From UBA6168 sp041163745 (GTDB lineage: Bacteria; Bacteroidota; Bacteroidia; Chitinophagales; Saprospiraceae), in contig JBEAQU010000078.1 of the NCBI GenBank assembly GCA_041163745.1, forward strand, positions 124,001 to 188,000: a stretch of DNA of 64,000 nucleotides. Direction: 5' to 3'. This document shows, in pieces, positions 54,837 to 62,957 of this stretch. Positions within the stretch are counted from its first letter, which is position 1, and every line of letters starts with the position of its first letter. A program made the translations under genes and the position numbers. The notes beneath the pieces were generated by a model that was not told the DNA's origin, did not search any database, and saw only the letters and a program-made list of their open reading frames with translations.

Positions 54837-55183
54837 AAACATCCTCCGCCATCCTGAACCTGGATTATCTACACCTTATGACCGACGGCGACCCGGATAT
54901 GCTCCGTACCATGGTCCGTATGTTACAGGCGGAATTGCCGGAAGCATGGGCCACCATTCAATCCGCGCATGCAAAGGAGGATTGGGACGCCATCCAGCGG
55001 ACCTGCCACCAGCTCAAGGCCTCCCTCCCCTTCACCGGCCATCAGGAATTGGAAGCCACCAACAAAGCCCTCGAGTCGGCCGCCCGGCTCGGCAAGGCCG
55101 GGGCACCAGCGGCCGGCATCCTGCTCCAAACCATGGCCGAACTAATCCCCGCCGTTGTGGACGCTTTGCAGGATCTCGAATGA
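54833..55183 (+). CDS. Hpt-domain phosphotransfer protein
   Basis: 116 residues. Its ATG overlaps the TGA of the hybrid kinase (ATGA), indicating translational coupling. A single histidine-phosphotransfer four-helix bundle: IQRTCHQLKASLPFTG carries the phospho-acceptor His59. It would accept phosphate from the REC2 Asp of the neighbouring kinase and pass it to an unlinked response regulator; no output regulator is encoded in this window. The following 100 bp are AT-rich and lead to the tRNA-Gln promoter. Confidence 0.9.
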   Translation: MKTSSAILNLDYLHLMTDGDPDMLRTMVRMLQAELPEAWATIQSAHAKEDWDAIQRTCHQLKASLPFTGHQELEATNKALESAARLGKAGAPAAGILLQTMAELIPAVVDALQDLE

Positions 55184-55227
55184 GCACCTCCGACCAGCCG
55201 GAAAACGGAAAAAATTTGACTGTTTAC

Positions 55228-55258
55228 TTTACAAAAAAACAATTTCCTGTTACCTTTG
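55228..55258 (+). promoter_or_regulatory. Promoter for tRNA-Gln
   Basis: TTTA (55228-55231), 19 nt, then TACCTTTG (55251-55258): a perfect -7 box and a one-mismatch -33 box at ideal spacing. Start predicted near 55263, about 20 nt before the tRNA. Confidence 0.7.
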
Positions 55259-55283
55259 CCTCGCTTTTTAACAAAGCAGCCGG

Positions 55284-55354
55284 TGGCCCATGGTGTAACG
55301 GTAGCACTACAGATTTTGGTTCTGTCTGTTAAGGTTCGAATCCTTATGGGCCAA
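55284..55354 (+). tRNA. tRNA-Gln (anticodon UUG)
   Basis: A 71-nt cloverleaf. The acceptor arm TGGCCCA (55284-55290) pairs with TGGGCCA (55347-55353), leaving discriminator A55354. The anticodon stem ACAGA/TCTGT encloses the loop TTTTGGT with anticodon TTG. The T arm reads AAGGTTCGAATCCTT. CCA is not encoded. The U-A first pair is usual in bacterial tRNA-Gln. Confidence 0.95.
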
Positions 55355-55376
55355 CAAGTCGAAAGCAAAAAAAAGT

Positions 55377-55417
55377 GCGGGCGACCAGGTTCACATCCGG
55401 TCGCCCGCGTTATTTTA
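55377..55417 (+). terminator. Terminator after tRNA-Gln
   Basis: GCGGGCGACC (55377-55386) pairs perfectly with GGTCGCCCGC (55399-55408), followed by GTTATTTTA. It lies 22 bp after the tRNA. Confidence 0.75.
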
Positions 55418-56492
55418 CGCAGTTTTTTCCACCCCGCGTCAATGACGCCGTTTTCTCCTTCCCGACGACCCTTCGTATTCGTCCAACTCTCCGGCAACCT
55501 GTACGGGCGATTCCCGGTGGGAACAAGCCCAGCCGCTGCCGATGCTTTCCTTGCTGATTGCAAGCGGCAGGCGCACCCGGAGGTCGGCGGCGTGCCGACC
55601 GGTCGGATCATTTTCCAGACACCTGCCGAACTTTAGGGTGTTCCGTGCCCACTTTTCGACTTGTTCGCCCATCCCTTGATCACGACCTCGACAGTCTTAC
55701 CGGCACCTTTCTACCAAGCGACATGACCAGGCGAACGCCCGCGCAAAAAGGCATTGCCGGCTCACTGGTCGGAAAGACGGAACGCGAAAGATACTCCAAG
55801 GACTGCCCGGTCTGTGATATGCTGCGCGAAAATCTCATGCGTCGAAAGGAATGGGGGTGTCCAGGGTGGAACCGATCTGGATTTCCACCAACTGACCGTA
55901 GGCCAGGCAGCCGTAGCATGACGACCGACGCCATAATCTGCGAACACCGCACGGATCGGAATGAATTGGGAGAGGAGTCCGGCCCGAAGTACCTGCGGAA
56001 AGCCTACCTAGCCTCGCAGCTTTTCAACCGGGCACAAACCTAATTGTCGGTTCGGCTTTGATTTGAGTTGATGCGCCGTGTCGCGGCCGAAGCGGTGACG
56101 GAATGTCGGATTCGTTGTCAGCGGAGTTTTTGCTCCCCGCTTCGCGAGGATGCTGGTACGCGAATTTTTAGTATTAGACTAATAACAGGGATTTTTTTCT
56201 TTTGTAATTTTTTGATCGGGAGGATTTTGGGAAGTGCTGCGCTTTTTTATTACGTAGATCTTGCTCCCCGCTTCGCGGAGAGGGGCATGCGGCGCTGGGC
56301 AGGGGGAGATATTCCTTCCCCACTCGTTTTTTTTCATCGAAAAAATCACATGCGTAGATTCGGCGGTACCTGCAGGAGAATCCCGGCATGGCTGGGAAAA
56401 TCATGCTCGTGGGAGCATGCCGTGGGAGCGTACGGACCGGACGAAAGGAGACATACGACGGACCGCAATCGGCACCCGGCTCGGGTGGCCGG
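55418..56492. other. 1.07-kb gap without a supported gene after tRNA-Gln
   Basis: Open frames here (for example 55558-56043, plus) have no ordered protein character and match nothing I recognise. The segment 56160-56260 is AT-rich with several T-runs, in contrast to its neighbours. A 16-bp direct repeat flanks that segment (56131-56146 and 56262-56277). No integrase or attachment-site duplication of the tRNA 3' end was found by eye. Confidence 0.6.
56131..56277. repeat. Direct repeat pair TGCTCCCCGCTTCGCG
   Basis: Two exact 16-bp copies at 56131-56146 and 56262-56277. The second copy can fold into a small hairpin (CCGC-TTC-GCGG with flanking pairs). They bracket an AT-rich, gene-free segment; a small repeat family or remnant of an excised element is possible. 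Confidence 0.55.
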
Positions 56493-58157
56493 TCATTCCC
56501 GCAGCATACGGCGCAGGATTTTTCCGACGTTCGTTTTCGGCAGCTCAGAGCGGAATTCGACGGACCGGGGCACCTTGTAGGCCGTCAGCCCGGTACGGCA
56601 ATATTCCAGCAGTTCCTTTTCCGTCAGTGAGGAGTCCTTTTTCACGACGAACAGCTTTACCACCTCCCCCGATTTTTCATCCGGTACGCCGATGGCCGCA
56701 CATTCCGACACTTTGGGATGTGTAACGACAAAATCCTCGATTTCATTCGGATAGACGTTGAAGCCGGAGACCAGGATCATATCCTTTTTGCGGTCGACGA
56801 TCTGGAAATAGCCGTCCTCGTGCATAAAGCCGATATCCCCGGTGCACAACCAACCGTCTCGGATGGTATCCGCGGTGGCTTCCGGCCGGTTGTAGTACCC
56901 TTTCATGACCTGGGGTCCTTTTACTTGGATTTCCCCCGCTTCGCCGACCGGCAAGGGTGTGCCCTCATCGTTGACGATCCGCATGTCCGTGGAGGGGACG
57001 GGCATGCCGATGGATCCCAGCTTGCCGGTTCCGTCCAGGGGGTTGACACTGGCGACCGGAGAACATTCCGTCATGCCGAACCCTTCCACGAGCGGTTTTC
57101 CGGTGACTTTCAGCCAGCGTTCCGCCACTGCCTTCTGTACCGCCATACCGCCTCCGAGGCCGAACTTGAGGGCACCGAAATCGCTGCCTGCGAAATCGGG
57201 ATGGTTGAGCAGGGCGTTGAACAAAGTGTTCACTCCGGTCATGACCGTGACCTTGTATTTCCGGAACTCCTTGATGACGGAGGGGAGGTCGCGGGCATTG
57301 GTCACCAGTATGGTCAGGGCCCCCAGGCTGAACAGCGCCAGGCAGTTGACGGAGAAGGCGAAGATATGGTACAGCGGCAGCGGCGACAAGGCGACTTCCG
57401 CCCCCTCCTGAAAGGCGGTTGCCCCGATGGCCCGGATCTGCATCATGTTGGCAACCAGGTTTCGGTTGGTCAGCATCGCCCCCTTGGATACGCCCGTCGT
57501 ACCTCCGGTGTACTGCAACAGTACGACATCCTCCGAATCGGATGCAAAGGGCTTGACTGTGAACTTCCGGCCGGCTGTCAGCGCCTCCCGGAAGCTGACC
57601 GTATTGGCCAGTCGGTAGGCCGGCACCATTTTCCGGATCTTACGCACCACGAAGTCGACGATGTTGCCCTTCGGAAAACCCAGCAGCTCGCCGATGCTGG
57701 TCACTATGACGGTCTTTATCTGCGTATCCGGCAATATCTGCTGGAGGTTGGCGGCAAAATTCTCGCAGATGACGACGGCCTTGGCACCGGCATCCGTGAA
57801 TTGGTGGAGCATCTCCCGCGGCGTATACAGGGGGTTGGTATTGACGATGACCAGCCCGGCCCGCAGGCACCCGAACAGGGCGATGGGGTATTGGAGCAGG
57901 TTCGGCATCATCAATGCGATCCGGTCGCCCGGCTCCAGACCACGGGAATGGAGATAGGCCGCGAAGTCCCTGGACAGTTGGTCCACCGTCTCAAAGGACA
58001 TCTCCTTGCCCATGCAGGAAAAGGCGGGCCGGGATGCGAATTTTTTGAGGGTTTCGTCGATGAGGGCCGCAAGCGTGGGATAGGCGCTGTCGTCTATGTT
58101 CGCCGGCACCCCCTTGGTGTAATGCCGAAGCCAGGGACGTTGGGTCTGGTCGCTCAT
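56493..58157 (-). CDS. fadD: Long-chain acyl-CoA synthetase (AMP-binding)
   Basis: 554 residues of the ANL superfamily. P-loop motif LLQYTGGTTGVSKGAMLTN; VEGFGMTECSP (adenylate motif); GWLCTGDIGFMHEDGYFQIVDRKKDMILVSGFNVYPNE (hinge and fatty-acyl signature, quoted here in part: GFNVYPNEIEDF), and the C-terminal catalytic lysine region LPKTNVGKILRRMLR. Length and motifs match FadD, which activates long-chain fatty acids with ATP and CoA at the inner membrane face. No other beta-oxidation gene is adjacent. The ScfR-type regulator 3 kb away may also concern acyl-CoA metabolism, but the genes are not in one operon. Confidence 0.92.
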   Translation of the reverse strand: MSDQTQRPWLRHYTKGVPANIDDSAYPTLAALIDETLKKFASRPAFSCMGKEMSFETVDQLSRDFAAYLHSRGLEPGDRIALMMPNLLQYPIALFGCLRAGLVIVNTNPLYTPREMLHQFTDAGAKAVVICENFAANLQQILPDTQIKTVIVTSIGELLGFPKGNIVDFVVRKIRKMVPAYRLANTVSFREALTAGRKFTVKPFASDSEDVVLLQYTGGTTGVSKGAMLTNRNLVANMMQIRAIGATAFQEGAEVALSPLPLYHIFAFSVNCLALFSLGALTILVTNARDLPSVIKEFRKYKVTVMTGVNTLFNALLNHPDFAGSDFGALKFGLGGGMAVQKAVAERWLKVTGKPLVEGFGMTECSPVASVNPLDGTGKLGSIGMPVPSTDMRIVNDEGTPLPVGEAGEIQVKGPQVMKGYYNRPEATADTIRDGWLCTGDIGFMHEDGYFQIVDRKKDMILVSGFNVYPNEIEDFVVTHPKVSECAAIGVPDEKSGEVVKLFVVKKDSSLTEKELLEYCRTGLTAYKVPRSVEFRSELPKTNVGKILRRMLRE

Positions 58158-58369
58158 ACGGATGATTTTGAACGGCGTACCGGAAACTGCGCCCGATGCG
58201 TCACCCAGCCGAAGGGGAGCCGGACATCCGAATCCTGCGGCAGGGTGAACAAACGGACGAAAACAAGGATAAGACGAACCCGGCTCGCCGTCGTGCCGAA
58301 TAAAATTGACAAACAGGGTAAATGTACGACATTACCGCTGGTTCCAAAGAGCGGATGGATCGAAGCGTA

Positions 58370-59512
58370 TTAGATTTTCCTTAAAAGTTCGCCGGCGCGT
58401 TCCAAGGTTTCGTCCTGCTTGGCGAAACAGAGCCGGACGACATGTTCATCCCGCCTGGAGGAATAGAATACGGAAACCGGAATGGCGGCCACTCCGAACT
58501 CCGTCGTCATCCGCCGGGCGAACGCCACATCGGGTTCCCGGCTGATGGCGCTGTAATCGAACAGCTGGAAATACGAACCTTCGCTGCTGAGGGGCTTGAA
58601 ACGGGAACCATCCATTTCCCGGAGCAGCTTGTCTCGTTTCCGTCCGAACAGGTCGGCCAATCCGCTGTAAACCGACGGGTCGGAAAAATAATCCGCCACG
58701 GCGTATTGCATCGGAGTATTGACCGAAAAGACATTGAACTGATGTATTTTCCGGAACTCTTTGGTCAGGTATGGCGGTGCGACCAGGCAGCCCAGCTTCC
58801 AACCGGTCGTATGCAAGGTCTTTCCCAGGGAGCATGCGACGACACCCCGCTCGAACAGCGATGGGAATTGCAGGAGGGAATGATGCCGTCTTCCGTCGAA
58901 GACCATGTGTTCATAAGCCTCGTCGCTCAACACCAGGATGTCCCGGCTGGCGGCGATACGTTGCAACGTTTTCCAGTCTTCCTCCCGGAACACTTTCCCG
59001 GTAGGATTGTGCGGTGTGTTGACAATGATCATGCGGGTCTTCCAGGAAATCAACCGCTCCAGCAGGGACCATTCCACGCGGTAATCAGGGCCGGTCATTT
59101 CATAGACCACCGGTAGTCCGCCCGCTATTTCCACGGCCGGCCGGTAGCAATCATATGCCGGTTCGATGAGGATCACCTCGTCATCCGACCGGACAAAGGC
59201 TGTGATGGCGCAGTAGATGGCCTGGGTGGCCCCTGCCGTGATGGTTATCTCCTCGTCCGGATCCGGCCGAACCCCATATAGCGAAGCCATCTTGTCGGCC
59301 AGCCGTTGCCGGAGGACGGAAACACCTTGCATCGGTGCGTATTGGTTATATCCATGGCCGATGTGCCTGGCAACCAGCTTTTTCAAGTCCTCGCTGCAAT
59401 CGAAATCAGGGAATCCCTGGGAAAGGTTGATGGCACCGTGTTCCAGTGCCAGGGCGGACATGACGGTGAAGATACTGGTACCGTAATGCGGCAGTTTGGA
59501 AGTGTTGACCAT
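58370..59512 (-). CDS. Class I/II aminotransferase, methionine-type
   Basis: 380 residues of PLP fold type I. INLSQGFPDFDC near the N-terminus and YNQYAPMQGVSVLRQRLADK are the blocks of the YbdL / kynurenine-aminotransferase subgroup, which prefers methionine and aromatic amino acids. ITAGATQAIYCAI, IVNTPHNPTGKVF and LVLSDEAYEHMVF follow. The PLP lysine is in CSLGKTLHTTGWKLG, and the carboxylate-binding Arg in VRLCFAKQ. In bacteria it often ends the methionine salvage pathway; no other salvage gene is present here. Separated from fadD by 212 bp and so possibly independent. Confidence 0.88.
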   Translation of the reverse strand: MVNTSKLPHYGTSIFTVMSALALEHGAINLSQGFPDFDCSEDLKKLVARHIGHGYNQYAPMQGVSVLRQRLADKMASLYGVRPDPDEEITITAGATQAIYCAITAFVRSDDEVILIEPAYDCYRPAVEIAGGLPVVYEMTGPDYRVEWSLLERLISWKTRMIIVNTPHNPTGKVFREEDWKTLQRIAASRDILVLSDEAYEHMVFDGRRHHSLLQFPSLFERGVVACSLGKTLHTTGWKLGCLVAPPYLTKEFRKIHQFNVFSVNTPMQYAVADYFSDPSVYSGLADLFGRKRDKLLREMDGSRFKPLSSEGSYFQLFDYSAISREPDVAFARRMTTEFGVAAIPVSVFYSSRRDEHVVRLCFAKQDETLERAGELLRKI

Positions 59513-59650
59513 GTCGGATGGGCTTGCGTCGGATTCGTCCGTTCCAAATCGGGACGGATGTCACCGGATGGGAAAGGGCAAGAGGACGAATATATTTCAA
59601 AATTCACATATTCCGAAAATACGGCCTGAAATGGCGGATTCGGCTTCGCC

Positions 59651-60382
59651 TCAAAGGTAGACCACCGTGGTGGCCAGCGTGCCGTCATCCTGTATTCGGA
59701 TGCACCGAAGACCCGCTCGGAAATGGTCTATCCGGAAATCAACCGAGGCAGCATCCAGCTGGAAGTAGCAGGAAGGTGTGATGTGGACCGTCAGGTTTTT
59801 CCGGATCAGGGACCGTTCCACATGGTAATGGCCGCAGAACACATGGACAGGAACCGGAGCGGCTTCGAGCACCTGCCGCACCGCCGCTCCGTTCCGGAGG
59901 GGATAATGCTCATCCATGAACGGAACGTCCGCCGACAGGGGCGGATGGTGCATGAACACAAGGGCGGCATCCTGCCGTCGGGACAGCACGGCGGCCAACC
60001 ATTCCAGTTGTCGGTCGGAAACTTGTCCGGTGGAGGATTCCAGGAAGACCAGTTGCCGGTCACCGATCGGATGGACGAAATACAACTCCCCGGCCGTCAG
60101 CCGGTGGTGATACGAAAAGACCCGGACCAGGGTGTCCGTTTCGTCATGGTTGCCGCCGATGACCACATAGGGCAGGCCGCTGTGCTCCAACTGTTCCCGC
60201 ACCCATCCGTACACCTTCGGATCCGCCGCCTCGTAACAGATGTCTCCCGTCAGTACCAGCAGATCCGGCTCCATCGACACCGCTTTGCGCAACAAGGCCA
60301 GGAAATTGCCCCGGGTATCCACCTTGTGGAGGTTTACATTGTCGTGCGAAAGATGTAGGTCGGTTATCTGCAGGATGGTCAT
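59651..60382 (-). CDS. CpdA-like calcineurin phosphoesterase
   Basis: 243 residues from the ATG at 60382 (MTILQITDLHLSHDNVNLHK). The metal motifs of the class III cyclic-nucleotide phosphodiesterase branch are present: TDLHL, LTGDICYEAA, IGGNHDE, FMHHPPL and CGHYHVERS. The C-terminus SCYFQLDAASVDFRID fits CpdA/Rv0805-like enzymes. Whether it cleaves cAMP in vivo is unclear, as such proteins have broad activity. The frame is open 18 codons upstream with no similarity. Confidence 0.85.
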   Translation of the reverse strand: MTILQITDLHLSHDNVNLHKVDTRGNFLALLRKAVSMEPDLLVLTGDICYEAADPKVYGWVREQLEHSGLPYVVIGGNHDETDTLVRVFSYHHRLTAGELYFVHPIGDRQLVFLESSTGQVSDRQLEWLAAVLSRRQDAALVFMHHPPLSADVPFMDEHYPLRNGAAVRQVLEAAPVPVHVFCGHYHVERSLIRKNLTVHITPSCYFQLDAASVDFRIDHFRAGLRCIRIQDDGTLATTVVYL

Positions 60383-60410
60383 GACGGGCGAAGGAGAATG
60401 ACGGTGTGGG

Positions 60411-60418
60411 TATATTTG
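60411..60418 (+). promoter_or_regulatory. -7 box upstream of the uncharacterised gene at 60582
   Basis: TATATTTG, an exact TAnnTTTG match, with no -33 box at normal distance. Leader about 160 nt. Confidence 0.35.
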
Positions 60419-60581
60419 CCGAACGTCGGCGAACAAACCCAGGCCGATGATTTGTTGCTGATGTGTAAAATTAGGAAACCGGAACGATACCTACCCGCAC
60501 AGCGTCATAGTCTGACAGCGGCCGGTCGTGAAATGGAAGATGCCCGGTCCCGGGTGGGTATGCCAATCGAAACTTGGACTC

Positions 60582-61265
60582 ATGAACCTGCAGAAGCTAA
60601 GCGAAGCCATTGACAATTATGCGGATTTCCTTGAACGGTCGCCGCAGCATGACCCGTACTGGCGATGGGAAATCCAGCGACGGTTCCAGGAGAACTGGGA
60701 TCCGGCGGCGCCCGACTTCCGACGGATGTTCGACCAATCCCTGCAAAGCAGCCGAACCAGACGGTTGTGGAACCGGGAGGAATATGCGCCCAAGGACATG
60801 ATGCTTTCCTTCATAGACCTGGATCGTGAATTCGTCCGCTCGGCCTTCTCCGACCTGTTCGATGAAAAGAAGGATGTGGAGGGAAGGATGGACCGTTTCC
60901 TGTTCCATTGTGACGAGTTGCTGCGGGCCTACCGGGAAAAGCATCCGCGCTCCGTCCAGAACAACCACTACCATGCGGACAACTACGTCATGATTTCCCG
61001 GTATCTGAGCTGGCGTTATCCGGATCGGTACGCGCCCTATGATTTCGACCGGTTCCGGCGCCTGATGGAACTGTTGGGCAGTCGCGACATTCCCGGCGTC
61101 AATGACGCGGACCGTTTTTTCAAAGTTGCCCGCACCATCCACAAGTTCCTGTCCGCATCCGGGCGTGTCCGGGATATCCACCGACAAAGGCTGGACCCCG
61201 AACGGCATTACCCGGAAGACACCCTGTTGGTCGTGGAGGATTTCATGGAATTCGCTGTGCCCTGA
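60582..61265 (+). CDS. Conserved hypothetical protein (Bacteroidota type)
   Basis: 227 residues from the ATG at 60582 (MNLQKLSEAIDNYADFLERS). Rich in aromatic, Arg and Asp residues. Conserved-looking blocks are PYWRWEIQRRFQENWDP, SSRTRRLWNREEYAPKDMM, FLFHCDELLRAYREKHPRS, NNHYHADNYVMISRYLSWRY and PDRYAPYDFDRFRRLMELLG. I remember sequences of this kind as solo proteins or as the front part of McrB-like AAA ATPases in Bacteroidota, but no ATPase gene is adjacent. No signal or membrane segment. Function unknown; a nucleic-acid-related role is only a guess from those associations. Converges with the ScfR-type gene with 3 bp between stops. Confidence 0.75.
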   Translation: MNLQKLSEAIDNYADFLERSPQHDPYWRWEIQRRFQENWDPAAPDFRRMFDQSLQSSRTRRLWNREEYAPKDMMLSFIDLDREFVRSAFSDLFDEKKDVEGRMDRFLFHCDELLRAYREKHPRSVQNNHYHADNYVMISRYLSWRYPDRYAPYDFDRFRRLMELLGSRDIPGVNDADRFFKVARTIHKFLSASGRVRDIHRQRLDPERHYPEDTLLVVEDFMEFAVP

Positions 61266-61268
61266 CCA

Positions 61269-62744
61269 CTAACCTTCCGCTTCCAGTGAATCCAGTGCCG
61301 ACTTTACGTTGCGGCGGTGTTCCCGTGCGATGACGACCGAGGGGGGAACGGACCGTTCCCGGCAGTCCGCCACGGCACACCGCTCACAGGTGGTGCCTAC
61401 GACGGTGACCGGTATCCGGGGGTCATCCAGCCACCGGACCTGGCTTCGGAGATCCTCGTCCTCCCGCAGGCCGATGGTCAGGCTGACGTCCCGTTCATCC
61501 GATACCGTTCCTGGCCGTACGATGGAAATGCAGAGGTATGATTGGCCCGTACCTGCGAAGACGGACCGTTGCACGCCCACCGTCAGACCGGCTGCCGCGG
61601 ACAGGCCCTGCAGCTGTCTGACCGACATCCATCTGCGGCAGTAATGCTCCTGCAGCAGATGCAGGGATGGTTCCCCCTGCCGGTCCAGCCGGAGCTCCCG
61701 GTCGATGCGGAGCCGGCCAGTATCGGATTCCCGAACCATCCGCCATACGAAGACGCTGCCCAGTCCGAACGATTCGGGCAGCAGGTTGGACATCCGCTGC
61801 AGCAGCATTTCCGGCGTCGCACGATATTTTTCCAACAAATGCCGCAGCAGCACACCCTCGTCCCAGCGCGGCAACCGGAACAACTGCCGAAGATCCGACA
61901 CGAACGCGGCTTTCGGCACCAGCAGCGCCGCCGCGAAATAGCCGGCCTGGAAATGACTCAGGGCCTCCTCAAAGGAATGGACCCTAAGCAATTTGGCAGT
62001 ATTCGCCCGCTCATTCAAATTCAAATAATTGAATCCCAATTCTTTGGCAAATTGGAAAGCAAGCTGCTCCGTGCTGAGCCTGCTATTGAGCAGCAACTTT
62101 CGGGAAGCCTGCAAATACACGGAACGGATGCCGGCCAGCACCGGATAGGCCGCAAGGCCGTCCTCCACGATCCGGTAGCCGTACCGCTCCTGCAACAGGC
62201 CGCCCAAACGCGCTGCCGGAACCGGCAATTTGTTCGAAAGGCCTGCCGAACGGGAAAAGGCACTTGCCGCCTGTTCCAGCGCAGGGAAATAGTTGTCTTG
62301 CAACTCCAGGTAAGCCCGCAGGGCGCCGAAATAAAAATTCTCCTCGGTCAGAGAATAGTTGCGGGACAACTCCAGCAACGTGGAAATGAAGGCACTGACC
62401 CGTATCGGCGCATTCGCCAGCACCTCCACCACCTTGTGCATCTCCACGCCGAACAACTCCAGCGGCAGCTCCTGCAGGAAGTTGGACCGAAGCAAAGCCT
62501 GCACCGGCGTGATGGTACGGTCCGTCTCCGCCAGCATGTCCGCCTCGCTCCGTCCCAGGGCCTGCACCAGAACCTGCATCTTTTCCGCGCGCGGATATTT
62601 CTTGCCTTTCTCTATTTCGTTCAGATAGGAGACGGAAATCCCCGTCAGCGCCGCCAATTCCGCAAAACTCAAGCCCCGCTCCTGCCGGAGTTGTTTCACT
62701 TTCCAGCCGAAAAGTATCCGTTCATTTGGCTTTTTCTGACTCAT
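61269..62744 (-). CDS. XRE-family ScfR/RamB-type transcriptional regulator
   Basis: 491 residues. N-terminal XRE helix-turn-helix (about 12-66: LRQERGLSFAELAALTGISVSYLNEIEKGKK). A long helical middle contains a remnant ImmA/IrrE-like domain: where a peptidase would have HExxH, this reads TEQLAFQFAKELGFN, so protease activity is not expected. The C-terminal ligand domain ends with a Cys cluster (TTCERCAVADCRERSVPP) typical of the short-chain acyl-CoA-responsive regulators ScfR, RamB and PrpR. It probably senses acyl-CoA or redox state. No target operon is adjacent apart from the divergent ABC genes. Its start codon almost touches a -7 box. Confidence 0.85.
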   Translation of the reverse strand: MSQKKPNERILFGWKVKQLRQERGLSFAELAALTGISVSYLNEIEKGKKYPRAEKMQVLVQALGRSEADMLAETDRTITPVQALLRSNFLQELPLELFGVEMHKVVEVLANAPIRVSAFISTLLELSRNYSLTEENFYFGALRAYLELQDNYFPALEQAASAFSRSAGLSNKLPVPAARLGGLLQERYGYRIVEDGLAAYPVLAGIRSVYLQASRKLLLNSRLSTEQLAFQFAKELGFNYLNLNERANTAKLLRVHSFEEALSHFQAGYFAAALLVPKAAFVSDLRQLFRLPRWDEGVLLRHLLEKYRATPEMLLQRMSNLLPESFGLGSVFVWRMVRESDTGRLRIDRELRLDRQGEPSLHLLQEHYCRRWMSVRQLQGLSAAAGLTVGVQRSVFAGTGQSYLCISIVRPGTVSDERDVSLTIGLREDEDLRSQVRWLDDPRIPVTVVGTTCERCAVADCRERSVPPSVVIAREHRRNVKSALDSLEAEG

Positions 62745-62748
62745 TGGA

Positions 62749-62783
62749 CAAAGCTACATGTGTTGCAGCGAATTTTCGCAACA
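62749..62783 (-). promoter_or_regulatory. ScfR-gene promoter with overlapping inverted repeat
   Basis: On the minus strand TAGCTTTG (62756-62749) is an exact -7 box only 5 bp from the ATG at 62744, so the transcript may be leaderless or nearly so. Directly upstream, TGTTGC (62761-62766) and GCAACA (62778-62783) form an inverted repeat around GCGAA-TT-TTCGC, placed where a repressor would block the promoter. Autoregulation is inferred. Confidence 0.5.
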
Positions 62784-62957
62784 TTCTTCGGAAAATGAAA
62801 GGTTGCTCCAGTCCTTCGCTCTTCATCGGATAAATCGGGCCGCCCATATAAATTTAGCCGACGATGACCATATTCCCGATAGTTTTGCCTTCCGCTGCGG
62901 TTCGAGCACGCGTCGTCGCCCTTCCGCAGCATCTCCCGGATAAAAAATCAAGCTGCC

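Noticed and set aside
55558..56043. 161-codon open frame downstream of tRNA-Gln
   Set aside because: Arg/Gly/Pro-rich translation without ordered secondary structure or a promoter; competing frames on both strands are equally open.
56131..56277. Considered a CRISPR-like or transposon-end repeat
   Set aside because: Only two copies, 16 bp, in direct orientation, with no regular spacers, no cas genes and no transposase; kept only as a simple repeat pair.
56718..58373. 551-codon open frame on the plus strand opposite fadD
   Set aside because: Exact shadow of a fadD gene with every ANL motif in place; the antisense translation has no recognisable features.
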